DNA from: Echinicola rosea
Lineage (GTDB): Bacteria; Bacteroidota; Bacteroidia; Cytophagales; Cyclobacteriaceae
Assembly: GCF_005281475.1 (NCBI RefSeq)
Contig: NZ_CP040106.1
Coordinates: forward strand, 4,430,501 to 4,494,500
Reading direction: 5' to 3'
Length of the DNA stretch: 64,000 nucleotides
Position numbers and translations under genes: made by a program. Shown here in pieces: positions 53,736-60,979 of the stretch; position 1 is the first letter of the stretch; each line of letters starts with the position of its first letter. The notes beneath the pieces are model-generated. The model made no database searches. It was not told where the DNA came from and was given only the letters and a program-made list of their open reading frames with translations.

Positions 53736-55544
53736 TCAATCTAATATAACCATTTCCACTCGCCTGTTTTTTTCCCTTCCTTCGGTGGAGCCATTATCTG
53801 CAATAGGCTCACTCCCCCCCATTCCACGAAGCATGATGCGCTCAAATTGGATCCCATGGTCCACCATATAATCCCTGATCGCACTGGCCCGCTCCATAGA
53901 AAGTTGCTTGTTTAGGGCTGCATTGCCTACATTATCGGTATGACCTTCCAGTCTGATCTTCTTGGAGGGGTTCTCCTTCATAAAATCCACCAGTTGATCA
54001 ATATAGGTCAAGGAGTTTTGGTCAGCCAGATCGGCTGTTCCTTTCATAAACAAAACCTCTTGCAAAACCAAACTTGTCCCTTTATCTGCTGGCGTGAGCA
54101 TCACCAACTCTTTTTCTCGTAAATCATTCACCAAGATCGTCTCAGGAAGGTAGTTTTCGGACGATATGGTCACTTTTATGGCCCTTTCCCGGAGGGGGAG
54201 CTCGTGGGCTCCTTTTAGCCCTTCCTCGACACCTACTTTATCTCCATTTGCGTTCTTGAACGTCACCTTAAAAGGAATCTCAGCATTGGTATTTTTATCC
54301 AATGCACTAACCTTGATCTTGGAATTGAGGAGGGGTGTTTCTGCTATCGCTTCCTTCTCGTCCACCGGTGATATTACCGATTTCTCCGCCAAACCTTCTT
54401 TTACTTTTTGTGGCTCCACAGGCTCCGCTGGCACTTCTTCAGCCACTTGTGCCTGCTCCTTAGCAGGCATGGATGTAGCATTACTTTCCTCCTCAGCAAT
54501 AGCAGCCTCTTTAGGTGCCGAAGAGGCAATGGATGTTCCCAAATTTACCTCAGCTGTGTTGGCTTCTGAAGCCGGACTATTCTCGCTGACGGGGAAACTA
54601 GCGGCCAAAAAACGCTCGTTTGCAGCAGGTGCAATTTCCTCCAGCACAATTTCCTCTTTTCTTCTCATCAGGATATCTCCATAGCCTTCACTGTTTTGGG
54701 TAGTCGTGACAAAAGCCGTATAGGGGCTGTTAGGGTCGATAAAATACGAGAGCTCTACCCCTCTGGAATTGATATCGTCTTTAAGCATTTTGGGGGCAGT
54801 CCACCTTTCCCAAGAATCATCAATCCGCTGGGAATAATAAATGTCCCTGCCCTCTCCGGTCCCATGACCGTTGGAAGAAAAATAGAGCACTTGCTTGTCG
54901 TCGGACAAAAAAGGCGTCATCTCCTGCTCATAGCTGTTTACATCAGCACCAATGTTCTTTGGTACTGACCATTTCCCTTCAGACTGTTTGAAACTTACAT
55001 AGATATCCTCATTACCAAAAGTCCCATAGGTATTCATGGACATGATGAGGATTTCGCCGGACGGATGCAAGCGAGCGCTAAAAGTCTTTCCATTGTTTTT
55101 AAAACTTCCAAAATCCAACTGGTATTCATATTTCCAATCCGTTTCACCTGTTCGGCGGTACAGGTGGATACCATGGGGTTTCTTCTTTCCATCATGGTAC
55201 ACCAATGCCGTGTTATCATCTGGAAACCCAATAAACAAGTCGTAGCCTGTCGTACTCAAGCTGGCCACAGGCTTGGCTTCTTGCCATTGGTTAAAATCAT
55301 CTTTTTTGCTGTACCAGACATCCCCATAATCCCTGCTGCCACCAGTATTGTCAGGGTGGAAAGCCACGCTGAGAAACAGCTCTTCCCTTGAGGAAAGCAC
55401 GGGCTGCTGCTCATCGTATGGGGTATTGACCTGCTTGAGGGCATAGATCCCTTGGCCAAAAGACGGTGTAAATGCACAAAAAGCAAGCACCGGAACCGTG
55501 CTTGCTTTTAGAATTGTTGATTTTAGTTTTTCTGTTACCTTCAT
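53736..55544 (-). CDS. OmpA-family protein with PD40-like propeller
   Basis: A 602-residue exported protein. The signal peptide (residues 1-31) ends PSFGQ. Residues 40-290 contain repeated beta-propeller-like segments (FLSDDKQVLYFSSNGHGTG is a classical PD40 unit). Residues 310-400 form a low-complexity, Glu/Ala-rich linker, and the C-terminal 110 residues are an OmpA/MotB peptidoglycan-binding domain (IRLEGHTDNVGNAALNKQLS, NRRVEMVIL). It probably links the outer membrane to the cell wall. It is transcribed after the DHS-like gene's neighbour on the same strand; the adjoining stop lies one base before its start. Confidence 0.9.
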   Translation of the reverse strand: MKVTEKLKSTILKASTVPVLAFCAFTPSFGQGIYALKQVNTPYDEQQPVLSSREELFLSVAFHPDNTGGSRDYGDVWYSKKDDFNQWQEAKPVASLSTTGYDLFIGFPDDNTALVYHDGKKKPHGIHLYRRTGETDWKYEYQLDFGSFKNNGKTFSARLHPSGEILIMSMNTYGTFGNEDIYVSFKQSEGKWSVPKNIGADVNSYEQEMTPFLSDDKQVLYFSSNGHGTGEGRDIYYSQRIDDSWERWTAPKMLKDDINSRGVELSYFIDPNSPYTAFVTTTQNSEGYGDILMRRKEEIVLEEIAPAANERFLAASFPVSENSPASEANTAEVNLGTSIASSAPKEAAIAEEESNATSMPAKEQAQVAEEVPAEPVEPQKVKEGLAEKSVISPVDEKEAIAETPLLNSKIKVSALDKNTNAEIPFKVTFKNANGDKVGVEEGLKGAHELPLRERAIKVTISSENYLPETILVNDLREKELVMLTPADKGTSLVLQEVLFMKGTADLADQNSLTYIDQLVDFMKENPSKKIRLEGHTDNVGNAALNKQLSMERASAIRDYMVDHGIQFERIMLRGMGGSEPIADNGSTEGREKNRRVEMVILD

Positions 55545-55545
55545 T

Positions 55546-56517
55546 TTATTGATCTAATACAATCGCAAATACTAATGGCGCCACAATGGTCGCATCAGAT
55601 TCGATGATGTATTTTGGCGTGTCGATCCCCAGTTTTCCCCAAGTGATCTTTTCATTGGGGACCGCTCCCGAATAAGAGCCATATGAGGTCGTCGAGTCAG
55701 AAATCTGGCAAAAATAGCCCCAAAGCGGCACATTTTCGCGTTGCAGATCCTGATGAAGCATCGGCACCACGCAAATGGGAAAATCCCCTGCGATGCCTCC
55801 TCCTACTTGGAAAAAACCAACGGTACTCTCCTCCTTGGCATTTTCCGTGTACCATTCTGCCAAATACATCATGTACTGAATACCGGTTTTTACGGTATGG
55901 ACATTTTTCACATCTCCGGTGATCACATGTCCTGCAAACATATTGCCCAATGTAGAATCTTCCCATCCTGGTACGATGATCGGAAGGTTCTTTTTGGCTG
56001 CTTCGAGCAGCCAACTGTTTTTAGGGTCAATCTGATAATGTTCCTCCAGTTTTCCAGAAAGCAGGATTTTGTAGAAAAACTCATGGGGAAAGTAGCTTTC
56101 GCCGGCACGATCGGCTTTTACCCATTCCTCCAAGATGACATCTTCTATTCTTCTCATCGCTTCCATCTCTGGAATACAGGTATCCGTGACCCTGTTCATA
56201 TGCCTGTCTAGCAAATCCTGTTCCTCTTCTGGTGAAAGATGCCGATAATGTGGTACTCTTTCATAATAATCGTGCGCCACTAGGTTAAAAACATCTTCTT
56301 CGAGGTTGGCTCCGGTACAGGTGATGATATGCACCTTGTCCTCCCGGATCATTTCTGCCAGTGAAATGCCCAATTCTGCTGTGGACATGGCACCCGCAAG
56401 GGTGACCATCATTTTTCCGTTGTTGTCCAAGTGGGCCTTGTAGCCTTCTGCCGCGTCAATCAAAGCGGCAGCATTAAAATGTCTGTAATGGTGTTTGAGA
56501 AATGCTGTTATTTTCAT
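55546..56517 (-). CDS. Deoxyhypusine synthase-family enzyme
   Basis: A 323-residue NAD-dependent enzyme of the deoxyhypusine synthase fold. TLAGAMSTAELG and IITCTGANLEEDVFN (about residues 40-82) form the NAD site. The C-terminal part has SGAVPNEKITWGKLG, whose Lys aligns with the catalytic lysine in the SWGK motif of deoxyhypusine synthase, followed by a conserved ESDATIVAPL end. Bacteria lack eIF5A, so the true reaction is more likely homospermidine synthesis or a related aminobutyl transfer in polyamine metabolism. The first codon of the open frame is TTG (56520); the ATG at 56517 is used. Confidence 0.9.
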   Translation of the reverse strand: MKITAFLKHHYRHFNAAALIDAAEGYKAHLDNNGKMMVTLAGAMSTAELGISLAEMIREDKVHIITCTGANLEEDVFNLVAHDYYERVPHYRHLSPEEEQDLLDRHMNRVTDTCIPEMEAMRRIEDVILEEWVKADRAGESYFPHEFFYKILLSGKLEEHYQIDPKNSWLLEAAKKNLPIIVPGWEDSTLGNMFAGHVITGDVKNVHTVKTGIQYMMYLAEWYTENAKEESTVGFFQVGGGIAGDFPICVVPMLHQDLQRENVPLWGYFCQISDSTTSYGSYSGAVPNEKITWGKLGIDTPKYIIESDATIVAPLVFAIVLDQ

Positions 56518-56569
56518 CAAGAATAATGTTTACGTCCTCATTAAAATTACTGATATTATCCGATACAAA

Positions 56570-56595
56570 AAAAGCCCGGAACGTACCGGGCTTTT
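56570..56595 (-). terminator. Terminator of the OmpH-like gene
   Basis: AAAAGCCCGG (56570-56579) and CCGGGCTTTT (56586-56595) form a perfect 10-bp stem with a 6-base loop AACGTA. With A- and T-runs on both sides it can act in both directions. It separates the OmpH-like gene (stop 56625) from the DHS-like gene (start 56517) on the same strand. Confidence 0.88.
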
Positions 56596-56624
56596 GATAT
56601 TTTTCAATTTCCCATCAGGGAGAA

Positions 56625-57263
56625 TCATTCACCTGCTGCAGTACTGTCTTTGTCAGCTTTTGCCGGTACAGCAGTATCGCCGGACTTATAAGCCTCATTA
56701 AGTCCCTTGGTGACGTCCTTGGTCACATCCATGGCATCGTGTGCATACCATACGCCTCCGCCCCTGGTATAACTCAACACCATTTCCAGGCCATTTTCTT
56801 CTGCATAGCCTTTCATGAACACCTGAATCTTGTCATATACCTTATTGTAGAGCTCCGTTTCATCAGCAGAGAGTTCTTGCATCAAGTTATTTCTGTACGT
56901 CATGAGATTTTGCTCCTTTTTCATCAAGTCCTCTTGTTTGGCCCTGGATTGGTTAGGAGTCATGTTTTGCGCAGATTGCTGAAAATTGGCCACTTCCTGC
57001 TCAAACCCCTTGGCACGATTGGCCAGCTCACTCTCGTAGCGCTTGCCCTTTTCAGAAATCTCATCTGATTTGTCCTTAAAAAACTGGTAGTTATTAATCA
57101 CACTGTCGGTATTGATATAAGCAATTTTCAATTCGCTCAAATCGACCGTACCACCATTTGATCCTTCGTTACTTGTAGAGTTAGTTTGGTTTCCTTGGTT
57201 ACAGGCCGTAAAAAGAATTGCAGCCATTCCCAAAATGCCTAATGCTTTGCTAATGTTTTTCAC
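56625..57263 (-). CDS. OmpH/Skp-family lipoprotein
   Basis: A 212-residue protein. The signal sequence ends LFTAC with Cys21 as lipidation site. A Ser/Asn/Gly-rich linker (residues 22-45) is followed by a Skp/OmpH-like domain: KIAYINTDSVINNYQFFKDK opens it, then two long helices with EISEKGKRYESELANRAKGFEQ and the return helix end in VYDKIQVFMKGYAEENGLEMVL. It is a periplasmic chaperone-like or envelope protein anchored in a membrane. It has an excellent promoter at 57292-57321 and its own terminator. Confidence 0.9.
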   Translation of the reverse strand: MKNISKALGILGMAAILFTACNQGNQTNSTSNEGSNGGTVDLSELKIAYINTDSVINNYQFFKDKSDEISEKGKRYESELANRAKGFEQEVANFQQSAQNMTPNQSRAKQEDLMKKEQNLMTYRNNLMQELSADETELYNKVYDKIQVFMKGYAEENGLEMVLSYTRGGGVWYAHDAMDVTKDVTKGLNEAYKSGDTAVPAKADKDSTAAGE

Positions 57264-57291
57264 TTTTCTTGTTTATTATTTCAACTTGCCG

Positions 57292-57321
57292 CAAATATAA
57301 ACAAAGTTCTCATTCTACAAA
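57292..57321 (-). promoter_or_regulatory. Bacteroidota-type promoter of the OmpH-like gene
   Basis: On the minus strand TATATTTG (plus 57292-57299) matches the -7 box exactly and TTTG (plus 57318-57321) the -33 box, with an 18-base spacer. The -7 box ends 28 bases before the ATG at 57263. Confidence 0.7.
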
Positions 57322-57367
57322 TTGGTTGTTGGGTTATTTAGCAGGGTTAATGCATTTAAAAAATGTT

Positions 57368-58271
57368 CTAAAAAAATATATCCTGCGCAAGCCGGTACGT
57401 ATTGGCGTGGGCTTCGATGATATGGCCGATCTTTTCGGAATACCCGCCTCCCATACAGCACATGATGGGCAGCCCATGCTGATAGGCCGTCTCCAGTACT
57501 ATTCTATCGCGGTCCCGGCAACCTTGGATGCTCAATCCCAGCCTGCCCAGCTTGTCTGTGGACAGTACGTCCACACCACATTGGTAGATGATAAAATCGG
57601 GCATTACCCGATCGATCAGTCGTGGCAAATATTCTTTTAGTGTCTTTATGTAGAATTCATCCCCCACTTTGTCGGGCAAGGGCACATCGAGATCAGACTT
57701 TTCCTTGTGCAAAGGGTAATTGGCAGCACCATGCATGCTGAACGTGAACACCGCCTCTTCGTCTTTGAAGATCTCGGCAGTGCCATTGCCCTGGTGGACG
57801 TCCAGATCGACCACAAGCACCTTCTTTGACAGCTGGTTTTTGATCAGGTAATGTGCGGAGATCGCAATGTCATTGAGCAGGCAGAAGCCTTCCCCCCTTG
57901 TCCGAAAACGCATGATGAGTGCCCCCAGCGACATTCATGGCGATGCCATTTTCTAGCGCAAACAGGCACGCCTGTACAGAGCCGTCCATGATGTGAACCT
58001 CACGTTCTACCAATGCGGCACTCATCGGAAACCCTGTTTTCCGGATTTCCGATTTGGAAAGGGTAAGTTCTGTTAGTTTCTGGAGATAGCCTTCTTTGTG
58101 AGGGCCGATGATCCACTTCCGGTCCAAGGCTCGCGGCTCAAATAGGTTTCCTTGTGTTATGGTACCTTCGTATAGTAATTGTTGAGGTAAAAGTTCATAC
58201 TTTTCCATCGGAAATCTGTGCCCAGCGGGCAATGGATGTGCATATCTGGAAGACCAGGCGATCTTTAACAT
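57368..58271 (-). pseudogene. Histone deacetylase/AcuC-family hydrolase, interrupted by a single-base frameshift
   Basis: Two overlapping frames together encode one deacetylase-like protein of about 300 residues. The first (from ATG 58271) carries YAHPLPAGHRFPMEKYELLP and ends in AGGTHHAFSDKGGR; the second continues with RGEGFCLLNDIAISA, VVDLDVHQGNGTAEIF and MGGGYSEKI. Joining them restores the conserved THHA-x7-GFC-x-x-ND core and the zinc-site Asp-x-His. The break is at a run of six C on the plus strand (57892-57897, six G in the gene); five would restore the frame. The total length (904 bp = 3n+1) agrees. Either a true frameshift, a variable homopolymer, or a sequencing error. Confidence 0.88.
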
Positions 58272-58284
58272 AGACGACAAAATA

Positions 58285-58315
58285 AAACCGTTTGATGGGT
58301 TTCAACAAACGGTTT
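58285..58315 (-). terminator. Terminator of the acidic protein gene
   Basis: AAACCGTTTG (58285-58294) and CAAACGGTTT (58306-58315) form a perfect 10-bp stem with an 11-base loop. On the minus strand it follows the stop at 58344 and leads into TTATTTTG. It separates this gene from the deacetylase-like gene downstream. Confidence 0.75.
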
Positions 58316-58343
58316 GGCCAATAAGTTTTAGTAAGAACAATGA

Positions 58344-58901
58344 TTACTCCTCAATATCCTCAGACTGAAAAGAATAAAGGGTATCGTCAAGCTTAATGGT
58401 ATCGTCGTTAAATTCCTTTATGAATTTTTTAATCACGGCGTCATCGATTTGGTCCACATGCAGAGCAGCGTCCACACCGATACCAAAATCATGATTGGTG
58501 TCCATATCTATAAACTCCTGAACCTTTACAGCCTCTTCTTCTTCCAGGTCCATGATGATTTCTGTGATAAACCAGCCAATCTCCTCTTCATCATTGTCCA
58601 GGGGCTTGAGGTTTCCGTTTTCATCCTCCTCATAGTGAATCCCTTTAAAATCCGGGAATTTCTGTGCAGCTTTGTGCTCTGCCAGTTCATAGATTTCACT
58701 AGAGTGATGCAGCCTCAACGTATAGAGTGCAGCATCATAAATCACTTCCCTTCCCTCAAACATCCCTATAAAGTAAAAATTTTTGAACTCATCGTTGTTC
58801 CCATCTGAAGGTATCACCTTGTAGGATTTCCCTGAAGCCTTTAACTCTTCCTTCAAGGCTTTGATTGTCTCGGGCTTAAACCCATCATTCTTATATAACA
58901 T
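58344..58901 (-). CDS. Acidic hypothetical protein
   Basis: A 185-residue, strongly acidic cytoplasmic protein (many DE-rich stretches such as HYEEDENGNLKPLDNDEEEIG). It has no signal peptide or membrane helix. The pattern YKVIPSDG, FYFIGMFEGREVIYDAALYTLRL and a late helix with DDAVIKKFIKEFNDD suggests alternating strands and helices. I do not recognise a family. The open frame begins with TTG at 58913, but ATG at 58901 is preferred. Separated from its neighbours by a terminator. Confidence 0.72.
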   Translation of the reverse strand: MLYKNDGFKPETIKALKEELKASGKSYKVIPSDGNNDEFKNFYFIGMFEGREVIYDAALYTLRLHHSSEIYELAEHKAAQKFPDFKGIHYEEDENGNLKPLDNDEEEIGWFITEIIMDLEEEEAVKVQEFIDMDTNHDFGIGVDAALHVDQIDDAVIKKFIKEFNDDTIKLDDTLYSFQSEDIEE

Positions 58902-59084
58902 ATCTACTGTCAAAAGGGTGTATTAATTAATATTCTAATCAATTGATATAAAAATGTACATCCTGAATTGCATCAATCTACACTCAAACTCTACTAAGTA
59001 ATTAAATTACAACTAATTACAATAAAAAAAAATGAATGCAGAAAAATTTCAGGTCCCAAATTCTATCATCAGCCATGTGCTGAA

Positions 59085-59456
59085 CTACTTCTCGCTATCA
59101 AACAACGAAACGCCAAAGAGGGCATTGATGATTGATAAAATAAAACTGAACAATAATGCCCACCAAAATCCATCCACGACAAACCCAGGGATGATTTCTG
59201 CAGCAAACAAAATAATCAGTGCATTAATTACTAGCAAAAACAAGCCCAATGTCACAATCGTGATCGGAATGGTCAAAATGATCAATATAGGTTTTATGGT
59301 ATAATTCAACAAACTGATGACCGCAGCAATGACCACCGCGATCCAGAAATCTTCTACATAAACCCCTGGCAAAAGATATCCCGTAATAATGACAGCCAAA
59401 CCAGCCACAACTAACTGGACGAGGATATTACCCCAGCTATTGCGTTTATCACTCAT
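59085..59456 (-). CDS. Phage-holin-4-superfamily (YvlD-like) membrane protein
   Basis: A 123-residue protein with four membrane helices. WGNILVQLVVAGLAVIITGYLLPGV (residues 8-32) with the GYLLPGVYVEDFW turn, SLLNYTIKPILIILTIPITIVTLG in the middle and a final helix are the standard signs of the YvlD/Phage_holin_4_2 family. In bacteria these proteins are not holins in the lytic sense; the role is unknown. Single gene between the acidic-protein gene and the desaturase. Confidence 0.9.
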   Translation of the reverse strand: MSDKRNSWGNILVQLVVAGLAVIITGYLLPGVYVEDFWIAVVIAAVISLLNYTIKPILIILTIPITIVTLGLFLLVINALIILFAAEIIPGFVVDGFWWALLFSFILSIINALFGVSLFDSEK

Positions 59457-59613
59457 ATTATTACCTATTAGATTTTAAGTTTAGCATAAAATACAAGTGC
59501 ATAATACCAGATTAATAATGCTTATACAATAAAAATCATCACTAAAAATCATGAAAGATATCATCTTTAACAAAATTTATCAGGCCTTACTCAAATTTTA
59601 CGGTTTAAGAAAT

Positions 59614-59621
59614 TATCTTTG
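59614..59621 (+). promoter_or_regulatory. -7 promoter element of the desaturase gene
   Basis: TATCTTTG matches the TAnnTTTG consensus exactly and lies 26 bases before the GTG start at 59648. No convincing -33 TTG is found at the usual distance, so this is only a partial promoter. Its position supports the GTG start. Confidence 0.4.
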
Positions 59622-59647
59622 TAATCTAAAATCAACAATAAAATCAA

Positions 59648-60397
59648 GTGATATTAATAGTATTCTTCCTTCTTCACTGGTATTTCTCCCTGTTTTGCCA
59701 GAGTTTCTTTCTGCACCGCTATGCAGCCCACCAGATGTTCATCATGAACAAATTCTGGGAAAAGTTCTTTTACCTTTTCACTTGGGCATGTCAAGGCAGT
59801 TCCTATCTGTCTCCAAGGGCTTATGCCATTCTTCACAGAATGCACCATGCCTATAGTGATACACCTAAGGATCCACACAGTCCACACCATACAGAGAATC
59901 TTTTTACCATGATGTGGAAGACCAAGAACATCTATAACGAATATTTCAGCTTTAGACTCAAGCCTGAAGAACGGTTTTCAAAAGACGTTCCTGACTGGAA
60001 TAAATTTGACCTCATGGCAGACAGTATGTTTGTCCGCGTGGCTTGGGGATTAGTTTATGTCGCCATATATGTACTAAGCATCAGCGTGTTTGAACTACCG
60101 GGAACACATTGGTGGATGTACTTTCTTCTTCCTATTCATTTTTTGATGGGGCCGGTACACGGTGCCATTGTGAATTGGAGCGGGCACAAGTACGGTTACG
60201 CCAACTTTGACAATAATGATCATTCTAAAAACAGCTTGCTGTTGGATGTGTTAATGCTGGGTGAATTGTTCCAAAACAACCACCACAAGCTTCCTAACCG
60301 TCCTAATTTTGCAGTAAAGTGGTATGAGTTTGACCCGACCTATCCGGTGGTAAAGCTCCTGCACCTTACCCGTATCATTAAATTGAGAACGACTTGA
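59648..60397 (+). CDS. Acyl-CoA (delta-9-type) fatty acid desaturase
   Basis: A 249-residue membrane di-iron enzyme. Histidine boxes: HRYAAH (residues 23-28), HRMHH (about 63-67) and QNNHH (about 211-215), in the order and spacing of acyl-CoA desaturases; hydrophobic helices lie around 2-20 and 128-150, with further ones after. It introduces cis double bonds in membrane fatty acids. The start is GTG at 59648, the only in-frame start that keeps the first helix; the sequence before it has no in-frame ATG. A strong terminator follows. Confidence 0.9.
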   Translation: MILIVFFLLHWYFSLFCQSFFLHRYAAHQMFIMNKFWEKFFYLFTWACQGSSYLSPRAYAILHRMHHAYSDTPKDPHSPHHTENLFTMMWKTKNIYNEYFSFRLKPEERFSKDVPDWNKFDLMADSMFVRVAWGLVYVAIYVLSISVFELPGTHWWMYFLLPIHFLMGPVHGAIVNWSGHKYGYANFDNNDHSKNSLLLDVLMLGELFQNNHHKLPNRPNFAVKWYEFDPTYPVVKLLHLTRIIKLRTT

Positions 60398-60422
60398 TCT
60401 AATGCTGCTATTAGATATCTCC

Positions 60423-60457
60423 AAAAGGACTGCCCTACTCGAGCAGTTCTTTTTTTG
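60423..60457 (+). terminator. Terminator of the desaturase gene
   Basis: AAAAGGACTGC (60423-60433) pairs with GCAGTTCTTTT (60443-60453), with one G-U pair and a 9-base loop, followed by further Ts. It ends 60 bp after the stop of the desaturase. Confidence 0.85.
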
Positions 60458-60611
60458 TTTACAGACAACTAATCTTTTAATTAAAACTAATAAAACAGTT
60501 GTTAAACTAAATTTTTAATTGTATTTTTATACTTGCCAAAAGGAAGACCGGTTCTTATTTGCTATTTTCAAACTAAATGATTAAGTTGACAGAAAAACAT
60601 AAAGAACCAAA

Positions 60612-60974
60612 ATGAGAGAGTTAACAAGAGCTGAGGAACAAGTAATGCAAATCTTATGGGGTATCGAGAAAGGCTTCGTCAAGGATATCCTGGCCAAAAT
60701 GTCATCACCCAAACCGGCCTACAACACCGTATCCACGATCATTAGGATTTTGGAGAAGAAGGGTTTTGTCAAGCATAAGGCTTATGGCAAATCCCATGAA
60801 TATTACCCCATCGTCACAAAAGACCAATACAGAAGCTTTTCAATCAAAAACCTGTTGACCGGATATTTTGGTGGTTCATTTTCCAAACTGGCTTCCTTCT
60901 TTGCCAAAGACGAAAACCTGGACATTAAAGAATTAGAAAAATTGATGAATGAGGTTAAAGACGATGTAAAATAA
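60612..60974 (+). CDS. BlaI/MecI-family transcriptional repressor
   Basis: A 120-residue winged-helix protein. LTRAEEQVMQILWGIEKGFV at the N-terminus and KPAYNTVSTIIRILEKKGFVKHKAYGKSHEYYPIVTKDQY are the signature of the family, with the dimerising C-terminal helix. It normally represses the gene set downstream until cleaved by its partner peptidase. The stop is five bases before the M56 peptidase start. Two AAACTAA direct repeats (60484-60490, 60504-60510) lie upstream, but no classic operator palindrome could be identified. Confidence 0.92.
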   Translation: MRELTRAEEQVMQILWGIEKGFVKDILAKMSSPKPAYNTVSTIIRILEKKGFVKHKAYGKSHEYYPIVTKDQYRSFSIKNLLTGYFGGSFSKLASFFAKDENLDIKELEKLMNEVKDDVK

Positions 60975-60979
60975 ACTAG

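Noticed and set aside
54166-54684. 172-codon frame opposite the OmpA-family gene
   Set aside because: Mirror of the Glu/Ala-rich linker coding region; composition (Ser/Ala-rich) is the expected artefact.
57368-57934. Separate annotation of the downstream deacetylase half as its own gene
   Set aside because: Its start lacks the family N-terminus and the upstream frame supplies exactly the missing part, so one frameshifted gene is the better reading.
60484-60535. BlaI operator and promoter upstream of the repressor gene
   Set aside because: Two AAACTAA direct repeats and a TATACTTG octamer are present, but there is no palindromic BlaI-type site and the -33 spacing is wrong, so no site was called.
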